A stretch of 64,000 nucleotides of DNA. Origin: Microbacterium gorillae. Its GTDB lineage: Bacteria; Actinomycetota; Actinomycetes; Actinomycetales; Microbacteriaceae. Within the stretch, counting starts at the first letter, position 1, and the number at the start of each line of letters is the position of its first letter. The notes beneath the pieces were generated by a model. That model did not search any database. It was not told where the DNA came from and saw only the letters and a list, made by a program, of their open reading frames with translations. Location: the NCBI RefSeq assembly GCF_000826185.2, contig NZ_LN648875.1, forward strand, positions 440,103-504,102, given 5' to 3'. Below are positions 45,369 to 52,864 of the stretch, one piece after another. The position numbers were made by a program, and so were the translations under genes.

Positions 45369-46523
45369 ATGAACGAACCTGTCGCACGCCCGTGGGCGGG
45401 GCTGACCGTGCTCGCGGTGGCGGTGTTCAGCGTCATCCTCACCGAGGTCCTGCCGATCGGGCTCGTGCCCGAAGTCGTGCGCGCGTTCGGGGTCGACGAG
45501 GCTGCGGCCGGACTCCTGATCGGGCTGTACGCGGTGCTCGTCGCGGTCACGGCGGTCCCGCTGACCCGCCTCACCCGACGAGCTCCGCGCAAGGCGGTCC
45601 TGCTCGCCACCCTCGCCGTGTTCGCCGGGTCCAACGTGCTCGCCGCAGCCGCGGTGGGCTTCGAGATGCTCGTCGCCGCTCGTGCTCTCGCGGGCGTCGG
45701 ACACGCGCTGTTCTTCGCGCTCTGCATCGGGTACGCGGCGCGCATCGCCCCACCCGGGCAGACCGGACGCGCGATGGCGTTCGTGGCGACCGGAACCTCA
45801 GCCGGACTGATCGTCGGCGTCCCGGCGGGGGCTGCGCTCGGTGACCTCGTCGGCTGGCGCGGGACCTTCGTCGTGCTCGCTGTGCTCACGACCGGCTCGG
45901 TGATCGCCGCGTGGCGATTCCTGCCGCCGGTCGGCCACGACGCGGAGGCCGGACGCACGCTGGTTCCGGGCGGGGGGCGAATGCTCCTGATCGCGGGGCT
46001 CGCCGGCGCAGCCTTCCTCGGCTATTACACGCTGTACAGCTACGTCAGCCCGATGCTGCTCGCCGCCGGGCTGCCGCGGGACGTGCTCGCCGTCGTTCTG
46101 GTGGCGCTGGGCCTCTCCGGACTGATCGGCATCCGGGTGGCGGCGCCGCGATTGGACCGGCACCCCTACGGCTGGATGCTCGGCGTGCCCGCCGCCATCG
46201 CGGCCACGCAGGTCATACTGGCGCTCGTCTTCCCCGCGCTCTGGCCCGTCGTCCTCGTCGCTCTGCTGTGGACCGCTGTCTGGGGTCCGGTGAACTCGAC
46301 CTACCAGAACAGCCTCGTCCGCGTCGGCCGCGCCAACCCGGAGATGGCCGGTGCCTGGATCAACGTCACCTGCAACATCGGGATCGCCGTCGGTTCCGCG
46401 ATCGGGGGGCAGGTCGTCGTCGGCCCGGGCTACGCCGTCGCCGGACTCGTCGGCACGGCTGTGCTCGCCGCCGCAGCTCTCGTCACCCTGCTCGCGCGAC
46501 GGGCGCTGTCCGATCCGAGCTGA
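45369..46523 (+). CDS. MFS transporter, DHA1-like efflux type
   Basis: 384 aa, twelve helices. FSVILTEVLPIGLVPEV in helix 1 and VAARALAGVGHALFFALCIGYAARIAPPGQTGRAMAF around helices 4-5 are typical of the AraJ/sugar-efflux and drug-efflux DHA1 group. The motif A loop is reduced (TRRAPRKAVLLATL). Substrate unknown. The ATG at 45369 follows CGGAG; the 30-codon upstream extension overlaps repeats and is rejected. Confidence 0.83.
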   Translation: MNEPVARPWAGLTVLAVAVFSVILTEVLPIGLVPEVVRAFGVDEAAAGLLIGLYAVLVAVTAVPLTRLTRRAPRKAVLLATLAVFAGSNVLAAAAVGFEMLVAARALAGVGHALFFALCIGYAARIAPPGQTGRAMAFVATGTSAGLIVGVPAGAALGDLVGWRGTFVVLAVLTTGSVIAAWRFLPPVGHDAEAGRTLVPGGGRMLLIAGLAGAAFLGYYTLYSYVSPMLLAAGLPRDVLAVVLVALGLSGLIGIRVAAPRLDRHPYGWMLGVPAAIAATQVILALVFPALWPVVLVALLWTAVWGPVNSTYQNSLVRVGRANPEMAGAWINVTCNIGIAVGSAIGGQVVVGPGYAVAGLVGTAVLAAAALVTLLARRALSDPS

Positions 46524-46537
46524 GGCGTTCTCACTGA

Positions 46538-46602
46538 GCAACCGTGGTTGACATTCGCGCGCGCGCAACTTAGGTTGACACCATGACGTCAACCACGGTT
46601 GC
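46538..46602. promoter_or_regulatory. Triple operator GCAACNNNGGTTGAC over the promoter of the 81-aa HTH gene
   Basis: Copies at 46538-46552 and 46565-46579 on the plus strand and an exact reverse complement of the first at 46588-46602, inside codons 2-7. The middle copy contains the -10 box TAGGTT (46571-46576), six bases before the ATG. Binding would cover promoter and start codon, so autorepression is strongly suggested. Confidence 0.7.
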
Positions 46603-46828
46603 TGAAATCGCCGCCGACACGCGGAACCCCCGTGCCGGGCTGCGCGCGGTGTCCTCGTTGCGCGTCCTCGCCGATCGGCTGGAGCTCGCTCAGGTCGAAG
46701 CGGCGCTGCGCGCGGGCATGAGCTGGAGTGAGATCGCCGATGCTCTGGGAGTCACCCGCCAGGCGGTGCACAAGAAGTACGCGAAGAAGGTCGACCAGAC
46801 CATCCCGGTCCCGAGGAGGCACACATGA
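46583..46828 (+). CDS. Small HTH DNA-binding protein, 81 aa
   Basis: A short N-terminal helical part (LRAVSSLRVLADRLELAQVEAAL) and the HTH GMSWSEIADALGVTRQAVHKKY, with a basic tail. The paralogue of the 64-aa protein at 40377. The start is fixed by the leaderless -10 TAGGTT. Its stop overlaps the start of the ClpN-SRPBCC gene by four bases (ATGA), so the two are coexpressed. The family is a minimal HTH often placed beside Clp N-terminal domain proteins in actinobacteria, as far as I recall. Confidence 0.8.
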   Translation: MTSTTVAEIAADTRNPRAGLRAVSSLRVLADRLELAQVEAALRAGMSWSEIADALGVTRQAVHKKYAKKVDQTIPVPRRHT

Positions 46829-47817
46829 GCCGGATCACCGAAGCCGCCGCCACGACGCACGTCCTGTCGATCGCCGCGATGGAGGAAGCCTCGCGCGTCG
46901 ATTCCCGGACGGCCGACCTCGATCACCTTCTGCTCGCCCTGACCGTCGACGGGGGTACGGCCGGGTCCGTACTGCGCAGCCTCGGCGTCACGCTGGATGC
47001 GGTGCGGCGCGCGGTCGCCGACGAGCACGCGGACGGCCTCGACTCACTGGGCGTCCGGGCCCCGACCGCGGACGCTGGGGCGATCCGGTTCCACGAGACC
47101 GGCGATTACAAGTGGAGCGATCGCGCGCTGCGCCTGCTCAAGCGCGTCGGTGCCGACGGCGAACGCACGGACGCGGTCGCCGCGCTGCGCGCCCTGCTGG
47201 GCGAGCCCAGCGGTCTCATCGAGGCCGTGCTCGCGCGGCTGCAGGTGACGGCGGACGCGATCACGGAACGCCTGGATCTGGAGGAGCGTCACCCGAGTCA
47301 CCGCACATCGGCCGCGACGTGGACCGGTGACATCTCCGGCCGGTCGGAACAGTTCGTGCCCGCGCCGCCGGAGAACGTGTGGAACCTGCTGGCAGATCCG
47401 GCGCGGATGTCCGAGTGGGAATTGAACGTCGAGGCGGTGATGGATGCGCCCGAGCACCCGCGCGCGGGCGACGTCTGGTCTGCCCGCAGCCGAACGACGG
47501 CCCCGGATGGCAAAGCCCTGTCCGTCCGACCCCACCTTCGTTCGCAACAGGTCGAGCTGGTCTCGCTTGACCCCGGTCACGCGATCGCCTGGCGCTTCAC
47601 CTTTCCGGACGCCGCGCAGACGAACGCGCGACTCGTGCGAGCCGAACTGGAACCCGCCGCCGGCGGCACACAGGTGCATCTGTCCTCCGCGTGGGAGCTT
47701 CCGTCCACCCGGCGACGCCGCCCGATCCGCGGGTTCCTCATGCGCCCGCTGCACCGCTTCGCGATCTGGATGCAGCTGACGCAGCTCGGCGCGAGCATCG
47801 GCCGGGCCTTCCGATGA
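46825..47817 (+). CDS. Clp N-domain protein fused to SRPBCC domain
   Basis: 330 aa. Residues about 1-150 carry two Clp_N-type repeats (VLSIAAMEEASRVDSRTADLDHLLLAL, then SDRALRLLKRVGADGERTDAVAALRALLG), the adaptor/substrate-binding fold of ClpA/ClpC, but there is no AAA+ ATPase. Residues about 165-330 are a START-like SRPBCC domain (SEQFVPAPPENVWNLLADPARMSEWE), which binds hydrophobic ligands. It may sense or sequester a ligand and link it to Clp proteolysis; this is inference. Coupled to the HTH gene upstream. Confidence 0.8.
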   Translation: MSRITEAAATTHVLSIAAMEEASRVDSRTADLDHLLLALTVDGGTAGSVLRSLGVTLDAVRRAVADEHADGLDSLGVRAPTADAGAIRFHETGDYKWSDRALRLLKRVGADGERTDAVAALRALLGEPSGLIEAVLARLQVTADAITERLDLEERHPSHRTSAATWTGDISGRSEQFVPAPPENVWNLLADPARMSEWELNVEAVMDAPEHPRAGDVWSARSRTTAPDGKALSVRPHLRSQQVELVSLDPGHAIAWRFTFPDAAQTNARLVRAELEPAAGGTQVHLSSAWELPSTRRRRPIRGFLMRPLHRFAIWMQLTQLGASIGRAFR

Positions 47818-47854
47818 CCGGCGCGCGTCACATTGCGAGAGAACTGACGCCGAG

Positions 47855-48163
47855 CTAATCGGCGACGGCGGCGGCGGCGATCGCCTGGAGGGCGGTGACG
47901 TGTGCGGCGAACGCGCGCCGACCCGCCGCGGTGGCACGCACCCACGTCCGCGGCCGGTTGCCCACGTACCCCTTCGTCACCGCGACGTAGCCGGCCGACT
48001 CCAGGGCGGTCACGGCCTTGCTGACCGATGAGTCGTCCGTCTCCAGGAAGTCGCGGAGCGTAGCGAAGTCGAGTTCCCGATCCGTCCCGAGCGCCGCCAG
48101 CAGGGAGAAGCGGACCGGTGTCTGCAGAGCGGGATCAAGCCCGTGCCGCGGGTGCGCCATCAT
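47855..48163 (-). CDS. Winged-helix transcriptional regulator (HTH_34-like)
   Basis: About 102 aa, a single winged helix: PVRFSLLAALGTDRELDFATLRDFLETDDSSVSKAVTALESAGYV with recognition helix SVSKAVTAL and wing YVGNRPRTWVRATAAG. Start could be any of GTG 48166, ATG 48163 or ATG 48160. The gene overlaps the 3' end of the membrane-protein gene by about 29 bp, so it is the second gene of a two-gene operon and probably represses it through the palindrome at 48969. Confidence 0.8.
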   Translation of the reverse strand: MMAHPRHGLDPALQTPVRFSLLAALGTDRELDFATLRDFLETDDSSVSKAVTALESAGYVAVTKGYVGNRPRTWVRATAAGRRAFAAHVTALQAIAAAAVAD

Positions 48164-48977
48164 CACCCGCCGCCGTGGTTCCGGGAGCCCAGGCGACGAC
48201 CGTCATCACGATGACCGTGAGCACGCCCACGACGATCGCGACCGGCCCACGGAACCAGGCGGTGGCCTGGCCGAGGATCGCGGCGACGAAGGCCACGACG
48301 ACGACGCACCCGAACGCGGACCACTGCCGTCCGCCCCACGCGTATCCGACCCGTCGCATGCCGATCGGCGAGGTGTACGCGCAGATCAGGACGAGGGTCA
48401 GCAGCAGCGGCAGCAGGGCCACCGACGCGCCGACAGGCGAGGCGGCATCGATCGCGATGACTCCGCCGATCGCGAGACCGATCAGCATCGTCGAGACCCG
48501 GACGGGCCGGCTCAGTTCCACGACCGGCCACGTCGATCGTCGCTCGCCGCGGGTCGCCCACAGGCCCCGCAGTGGCACGATCGCCAACGCGACGAAGACC
48601 AGGATCGGCCCGACCACATTCAGCCACGACGGGTAGTCGACCGACTGGATCTTCAACACCCCGAGACCGATCGTGAGCACCCCGCCGATGCCGTAGAGCA
48701 CCCACCCCACGGGGCGGCGGCGCGTGCGGACGCCGAATCGGTCGCGTGCTCCCTCCACCAGGCCCATCAGCAGCAGGAAGGGAACGATGATCATGGCCAT
48801 GCTCACGGCGGTGCCCGCCAGGGTGAGCCAGACACCGAAGTACGCGGCCGTCGCGACAGCCAAGCCCAGCAGCAGGAACCAGTACGTGCGGACGGGCCGC
48901 AGCACATCGGAGCGTTCTCTGATCGTCACGAGTCGGCGCAGCTGTTCGGCCGGGCTCGCGCTCTCATAACTTTCCAT
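48135..48977 (-). CDS. Polytopic membrane protein paired with winged-helix regulator
   Basis: 280 aa with about eight hydrophobic segments after a charged N terminus (EQLRRLVTIRERSDVLRPVRTYWF). Such proteins occur next to small winged-helix regulators in many actinobacteria and firmicutes, but I know no function. The ATG at 48977 lies in an 18-bp palindrome and GATACT stands six bases upstream, so the transcript is probably leaderless and repressed by its own operon's regulator. Confidence 0.75.
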   Translation of the reverse strand: MESYESASPAEQLRRLVTIRERSDVLRPVRTYWFLLLGLAVATAAYFGVWLTLAGTAVSMAMIIVPFLLLMGLVEGARDRFGVRTRRRPVGWVLYGIGGVLTIGLGVLKIQSVDYPSWLNVVGPILVFVALAIVPLRGLWATRGERRSTWPVVELSRPVRVSTMLIGLAIGGVIAIDAASPVGASVALLPLLLTLVLICAYTSPIGMRRVGYAWGGRQWSAFGCVVVVAFVAAILGQATAWFRGPVAIVVGVLTVIVMTVVAWAPGTTAAGDDGAPAARA

Positions 48978-48986
48978 ATGGAAAGT
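48969..48986. promoter_or_regulatory. 18-bp perfect palindrome over the start codon and -10 box
   Basis: ACTTTCCATATGGAAAGT, perfectly self-complementary. It covers the start codon (48975-48977) and reaches into the -10 box GATACT (48984-48989). A natural operator for the winged-helix regulator encoded in the same operon. Confidence 0.7.
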
Positions 48987-49037
48987 ATCTTCCGATCTGA
49001 CAGCTACTGCAAGAGTGGAAGCCCCCCGCCAGGAGCG

Positions 49038-50099
49038 TCAGGCGGCGTGGGTGCGCCAGGTTTCGAGCGCAGCCTCAGCATCGCGCGACGCGAGGTCCGG
49101 CGCCAGGACGGAGAGCTCGCCGGCGCGCGTCCACGTGCCGACCACTTCGCCCCTGCGCAGGAGGATGGCGCGCACCATGCCATTGCGGCCAGGGCCCACG
49201 GCGGCGCGCACGTCGTCGGACGCCACCCGCGAGCGGTCGGCGTAGGAGATGTAGTACTCCTCGAACGTCGGCAGGGCGAGCAGGGAGTCCGGTGTCGCAT
49301 CGGCGGCCGAGATCTCGGCGACGACCACCCGACCGGATGCATCGAGATCCAGCAGGACGTCATCTGCCAGGGGCGACTCGTCGTCCCGGGCGACGACCGC
49401 CGCCGCGCGAGCGGGAGTGATCGGCAGGCCCGCCCACCAGGCGAAGTCCGCGATCGAAGCGGGGGCGTGTCCCTGGAGATAGCGTCGCAGCAGCTCCGCC
49501 GTCGCATCGCCCGCCACCGTCCGCTGCGTGGGCAGATCGTCGTTCAGCGTCAACAGCTGCTCTGTTGCGGGCGCGCCGTCCGGACGCGGCACCGTGGCGC
49601 CCCAGTGCACGACGCCGGTGATCGCGAGCGCGAGCAGCAGGTGGGCACCGCGCTGACCGGTCGTCTCGACCCCGTCCGCGGTGAGTGCGGCGAACGCGTG
49701 CGCGCGGCGCAGCCCGCCGGAAGCGAGCACCCGCCGAAGAGTCTGTTCCGCGCGCGAGAAATCGTCGTCCTCAAGCTCGAGCTCACGGTGCCGTCCGGCG
49801 GCGGACCGGCGCACGCGGGCGCTCGTGATCGACAGCATCCAGTCGACGTCCTCCGCCGCGAGAATGTGCAGCGTGCCGCGCATCGGCCAGGTGCGGACGA
49901 TCTCGCCGGCGTCGAACGCGGCGTCCACGGCGCGGGCGGTCGGCGCACCCGCCACGCGTGCGGACAGCGCGAACCGGCCTCCCCAGAGTTCCTGGGCCTG
50001 CGTGCCGCACTGATGCCGGGCGGCATCGACGATCGTCGCGGCCGGCGCTGTCAGCAGATGCGAGCGCAGCCTCGCCGCGCGCAGTCCATCAGGGCTCAT
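49038..50099 (-). CDS. Winged-helix DNA-binding domain protein, AlkZ-like (second copy)
   Basis: 353 aa HTH_42 family member, distantly related to the protein at 20445. Landmarks: IVDAARHQCGTQAQELWGGRFALSARV (a QAQ at about residues 34-36, which fits the catalytic QxQ of AlkZ-type glycosylases), FDAGEIVRTWPMRGTLHIL and FEEYYISYADRS. The QAQ makes glycosylase activity more credible here than for the first copy. CATCAT six bases before the ATG is a weak leaderless -10. Confidence 0.8.
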   Translation of the reverse strand: MSPDGLRAARLRSHLLTAPAATIVDAARHQCGTQAQELWGGRFALSARVAGAPTARAVDAAFDAGEIVRTWPMRGTLHILAAEDVDWMLSITSARVRRSAAGRHRELELEDDDFSRAEQTLRRVLASGGLRRAHAFAALTADGVETTGQRGAHLLLALAITGVVHWGATVPRPDGAPATEQLLTLNDDLPTQRTVAGDATAELLRRYLQGHAPASIADFAWWAGLPITPARAAAVVARDDESPLADDVLLDLDASGRVVVAEISAADATPDSLLALPTFEEYYISYADRSRVASDDVRAAVGPGRNGMVRAILLRRGEVVGTWTRAGELSVLAPDLASRDAEAALETWRTHAA

Positions 50100-50124
50100 G
50101 CCGACATGATGCCGCACACCGCCG

Positions 50125-50181
50125 ACAAGAGCAGGCGCTGGACAGGACTGCCCCCAACAAGAGCCTGCACCGGACAGGACC
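50125..50181. repeat. Imperfect 25-bp direct repeat, 32-bp period
   Basis: ACAAGAGC...GGACAGGAC occurs at 50125-50149 and 50157-50181 with about four differences, upstream of the AlkZ-like gene and next to the gap terminator. Confidence 0.6.
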
Positions 50182-50182
50182 G

Positions 50183-50221
50183 CGCTCCGGTTCGGACCAT
50201 CCACGGAACCGAACCGGAGCG
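50183..50221 (-). terminator. Hairpin after gap
   Basis: Perfect 13-bp stem CGCTCCGGTTCGG (50183-50195) with 50209-50221 and a 13-base loop, 11 bp past the gap stop codon. Confidence 0.8.
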
Positions 50222-50232
50222 GGGAGTCTGTG

Positions 50233-51687
50233 TCAGGCGGGGATCAAGCGCACGTCGCTGCGCTCGGGGATGACGACAGGGTGGGACCCGGCCATCGCCT
50301 CGAGCACGCGGACGACCTGACGGGAGTAGCCGTACTCGTTGTCGTACCAGACGTAGAGGATGAGGTTCGTGTCGTTCGCGATCGTCGCGAGGCCGTCCAC
50401 GATGCCGGCGCGGTGCGAGCCGACGAAGTCGGTGGAGACGACCTCGGGCGATTCGATGTAGTCGATCTGCTGGCGCAGTTTCGAGTGCAGCGAGACACGG
50501 CGCAGGTAGTCGTTGACCTCGTCCTTGGTCGCCGGACGCTCGAGTGTCACGTTCAGCACGGCGAGGGAGACGTCCGGGGTCGGCACGCGGATCGCGGAAC
50601 CGGTGAGCTTGCCCTCCAGCTGCGGCAGCGCCTTGGAGACGGCCTTGGCGGCACCGGTCTCGGCGATGACCATGTTCAGCACGGCGGAGCGACCGCGGCG
50701 GTCACCCTTGTGGAAGTTGTCGATGAGGTTCTGGTCGTTCGTGAACGAGTGGACGGTCTCGACGTGGCCGTGGACGATGCCGTATGCCTCGTCGATCGCG
50801 GCGAGGACCGGGGTGATCGCGTTCGTGGTGCAGGATGCCGCCGAGAGAATCGTGTCCGCCTCGGTGATCGTGTCGTGGTTGATCCCGTGCACGATGTTCT
50901 TCAGCGCGCCCTTACCGGGCGCGGTGAGCAGCACGCGGGAGACGCCCGTGGACTGCAGGTGCTGGCCGAGGCCCTCGGCGTCGCGCCAGCGGCCAGTGTT
51001 GTCCACTACGATCGCGTCGTTGATGCCGTACGCGGTGTAGTCGATGGTGGCCGGGTCGTTGGAGTAGATCACCTGGATCGGCACGCCGTTGGCGATGATC
51101 TGCTCCTTCTCCTCGTCGATCGTGACGGTGCCTTCGAAGGGACCGTGCACGGAGTCGCGCAGGAGCAGAGAGGCGCGCTTGGCGAGATCGGAGTCGGATC
51201 CGCGACGCACCACGATCGCGCGCAGCTGCAGTCCGGAACCACCGCCGGCGTGCGTGATCAGGATGCGGGCGAGGAGGCGTCCGATGCGACCGAAGCCGTA
51301 CAGCACCACGTCACGCTCGGCGAGGGTCTCATCGCCGTCGTGCAGCGCGTCCGCGAGGCGCTCACGCAGGTAGTCGACGAGTTCGACGTCCTCCGGACGA
51401 TCCAGCGCGATGCGTGCGACGTCGATCGAGGCGGGGCGCAGCGGCAGCGCGTGCAGCGCCTCGACGACGGCGAGCGAGTCCTCCAGCGACAGGGAGTCGT
51501 GACCGAGCTGCTCCGCCCGCGCGTGGGCGGCGATGATGCCCGTCGCCGACAGCCCGAGCAAGCGGAACCCGTGAATCGAGGTGACCACGCCACGATCGCG
51601 CTGCAGCGCACCGATGTACGGGATCATGCGCTCGGCCAGCTCCTCGTTGCGGGTCCAGGCGGTGCGGTGGGCGTCGAGCTCGTTCAT
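50233..51687 (-). CDS. gap: Glyceraldehyde-3-phosphate dehydrogenase, long type
   Basis: 484 aa. About 130 extra N-terminal residues precede the usual GapA fold, which starts at VVLYGFGRIGRLLARIL. The catalytic Cys286 is in SAASCTTNAITP and the base His in HVETVHSFTNDQ. The long form corresponds to the second GAPDH of corynebacteria (GapB/GapX type), which works mainly in gluconeogenesis; that fits pckG and glp genes nearby, but is inference. ATG at 51687 with AAGGAAG upstream. Confidence 0.92.
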   Translation of the reverse strand: MNELDAHRTAWTRNEELAERMIPYIGALQRDRGVVTSIHGFRLLGLSATGIIAAHARAEQLGHDSLSLEDSLAVVEALHALPLRPASIDVARIALDRPEDVELVDYLRERLADALHDGDETLAERDVVLYGFGRIGRLLARILITHAGGGSGLQLRAIVVRRGSDSDLAKRASLLLRDSVHGPFEGTVTIDEEKEQIIANGVPIQVIYSNDPATIDYTAYGINDAIVVDNTGRWRDAEGLGQHLQSTGVSRVLLTAPGKGALKNIVHGINHDTITEADTILSAASCTTNAITPVLAAIDEAYGIVHGHVETVHSFTNDQNLIDNFHKGDRRGRSAVLNMVIAETGAAKAVSKALPQLEGKLTGSAIRVPTPDVSLAVLNVTLERPATKDEVNDYLRRVSLHSKLRQQIDYIESPEVVSTDFVGSHRAGIVDGLATIANDTNLILYVWYDNEYGYSRQVVRVLEAMAGSHPVVIPERSDVRLIPA

Positions 51688-51940
51688 GCGCTTCCTTGCG
51701 GGGTCATCCGGTGTGGCAGACGAGCGCCCGCGTCGACGCTCGTCCCCTCCACGGTACGGGCGAGGCACAGGGCGGACCGACCGATTCGTATCCCGACAAC
51801 CCGTCTGCTTGCCGTCAGTGAAAGAACCTCAGTTCTTCCGACCATGCGAGGCGGCAAGAACGCGACATCGGAGGTTCGGCCCGGACATCGCGACGGCCTG
51901 GCAGAATCTGACGTGACACCCGCTCCGAGGAAGGACAGTC

Positions 51941-52663
51941 ATGGCGACGTTCCCCGCCCTGCAGCCGTACATCGATCGTGGCCTGCTGCTGGCCCTGCTC
52001 CACCAGGACGCCCTGGTCGAAGCGACCACCGCCCTCGGGCCGCACCGCTGGGATGTCGACATGCAGGCCGGCACGCTGACCTTCGCCAGCGAGTCGGACC
52101 CGGCGCGCACCCTCACCACAAAAGCGCAACTGGTCGCCTCGATCGCTCCCGGACCGCGCTCCATCCTGTGGGGCTGGGCGCATCCGCAGGGGCACGCGGA
52201 GGGTTCGGTCGCGGGACTGCGACGCCAGGGCGAGAAGGACGACGTGCGGGAGCTGCGCGAGGCCGAGCTGCCGCTGCCGGAGACCGTGAACGCGTCCGAC
52301 GGCGACGCCCTGGCCGCCATCGCGCACGAGCTCGGCCAGACTGCCACCGGCATTCTCGGCGCCGGCCCGTACTACTCCGCCCCGGTCGAGGGCGGTACGC
52401 GGATCGTGTTCCTCCTGGACGCACCGCTGCCCGAGCTCACTCTCGCCACCACGGTGATCAAGCTGCCGCGGCTGCTCTCGACCGGCCTGTTCCGCGACGC
52501 CCGCACCTCCGTGTGGGGCTTGGCGACGGCCAAGGGTTGGACGTTCCGCTGGTCCGATGACCAGTATCTGGGCGCGGACCTCAGCGACGGTTCGTCCAGC
52601 GCGCACCTCACCTTCAACGCGCAGGGGCAGATCACGGGCGTCCAAGCCAGCGCCTCCGCCTGA
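51941..52663 (+). CDS. DUF6882 domain protein
   Basis: 240 aa soluble protein of unknown function. Recognisable wording: GPHRWDVDMQAGTLTFAS, SILWGWAHPQGHAEGSVAGLRRQGE, and the C-terminal AKGWTFRWSDDQYLGADLSDG, which resembles DUF6882. ATG at 51941 has GGAAGG upstream. The 253-bp spacer to the divergent gap gene holds an inverted repeat AAGAAC-ctca-GTTCTT (51822-51837), a possible operator. Confidence 0.7.
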   Translation: MATFPALQPYIDRGLLLALLHQDALVEATTALGPHRWDVDMQAGTLTFASESDPARTLTTKAQLVASIAPGPRSILWGWAHPQGHAEGSVAGLRRQGEKDDVRELREAELPLPETVNASDGDALAAIAHELGQTATGILGAGPYYSAPVEGGTRIVFLLDAPLPELTLATTVIKLPRLLSTGLFRDARTSVWGLATAKGWTFRWSDDQYLGADLSDGSSSAHLTFNAQGQITGVQASASA

Positions 52664-52805
52664 CCGGGCACCTCACCGGTGTCATCGCGCACGACGAGAA
52701 ACAGCGATGCGCGCAGGTTCAGGTCCAGGCCAGGTCCAGGCCCTGGCCGGACACCCCGACGGTGTCATCGTGCACGAGGAGACAACACCGATGCGCGCCG
52801 GTTCA
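52664..52805. repeat. Imperfect direct repeat of about 60 bp after the DUF6882 gene
   Basis: Copies at 52662-52721 and 52745-52805 share CCGG, GGTGTCATCG, GCACGA, GAGA and GATGCGCGC...GGTTCA. Between them AGGTCCAGGCC occurs twice. The first copy starts right at the stop codon (52661-52663). Confidence 0.7.
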
Positions 52806-52864
52806 ACCACCGCGTGCCCCGGAGCTCTAGCTTGAGAGCAGTCTCACGTCTCCGGGAGGGTCAC

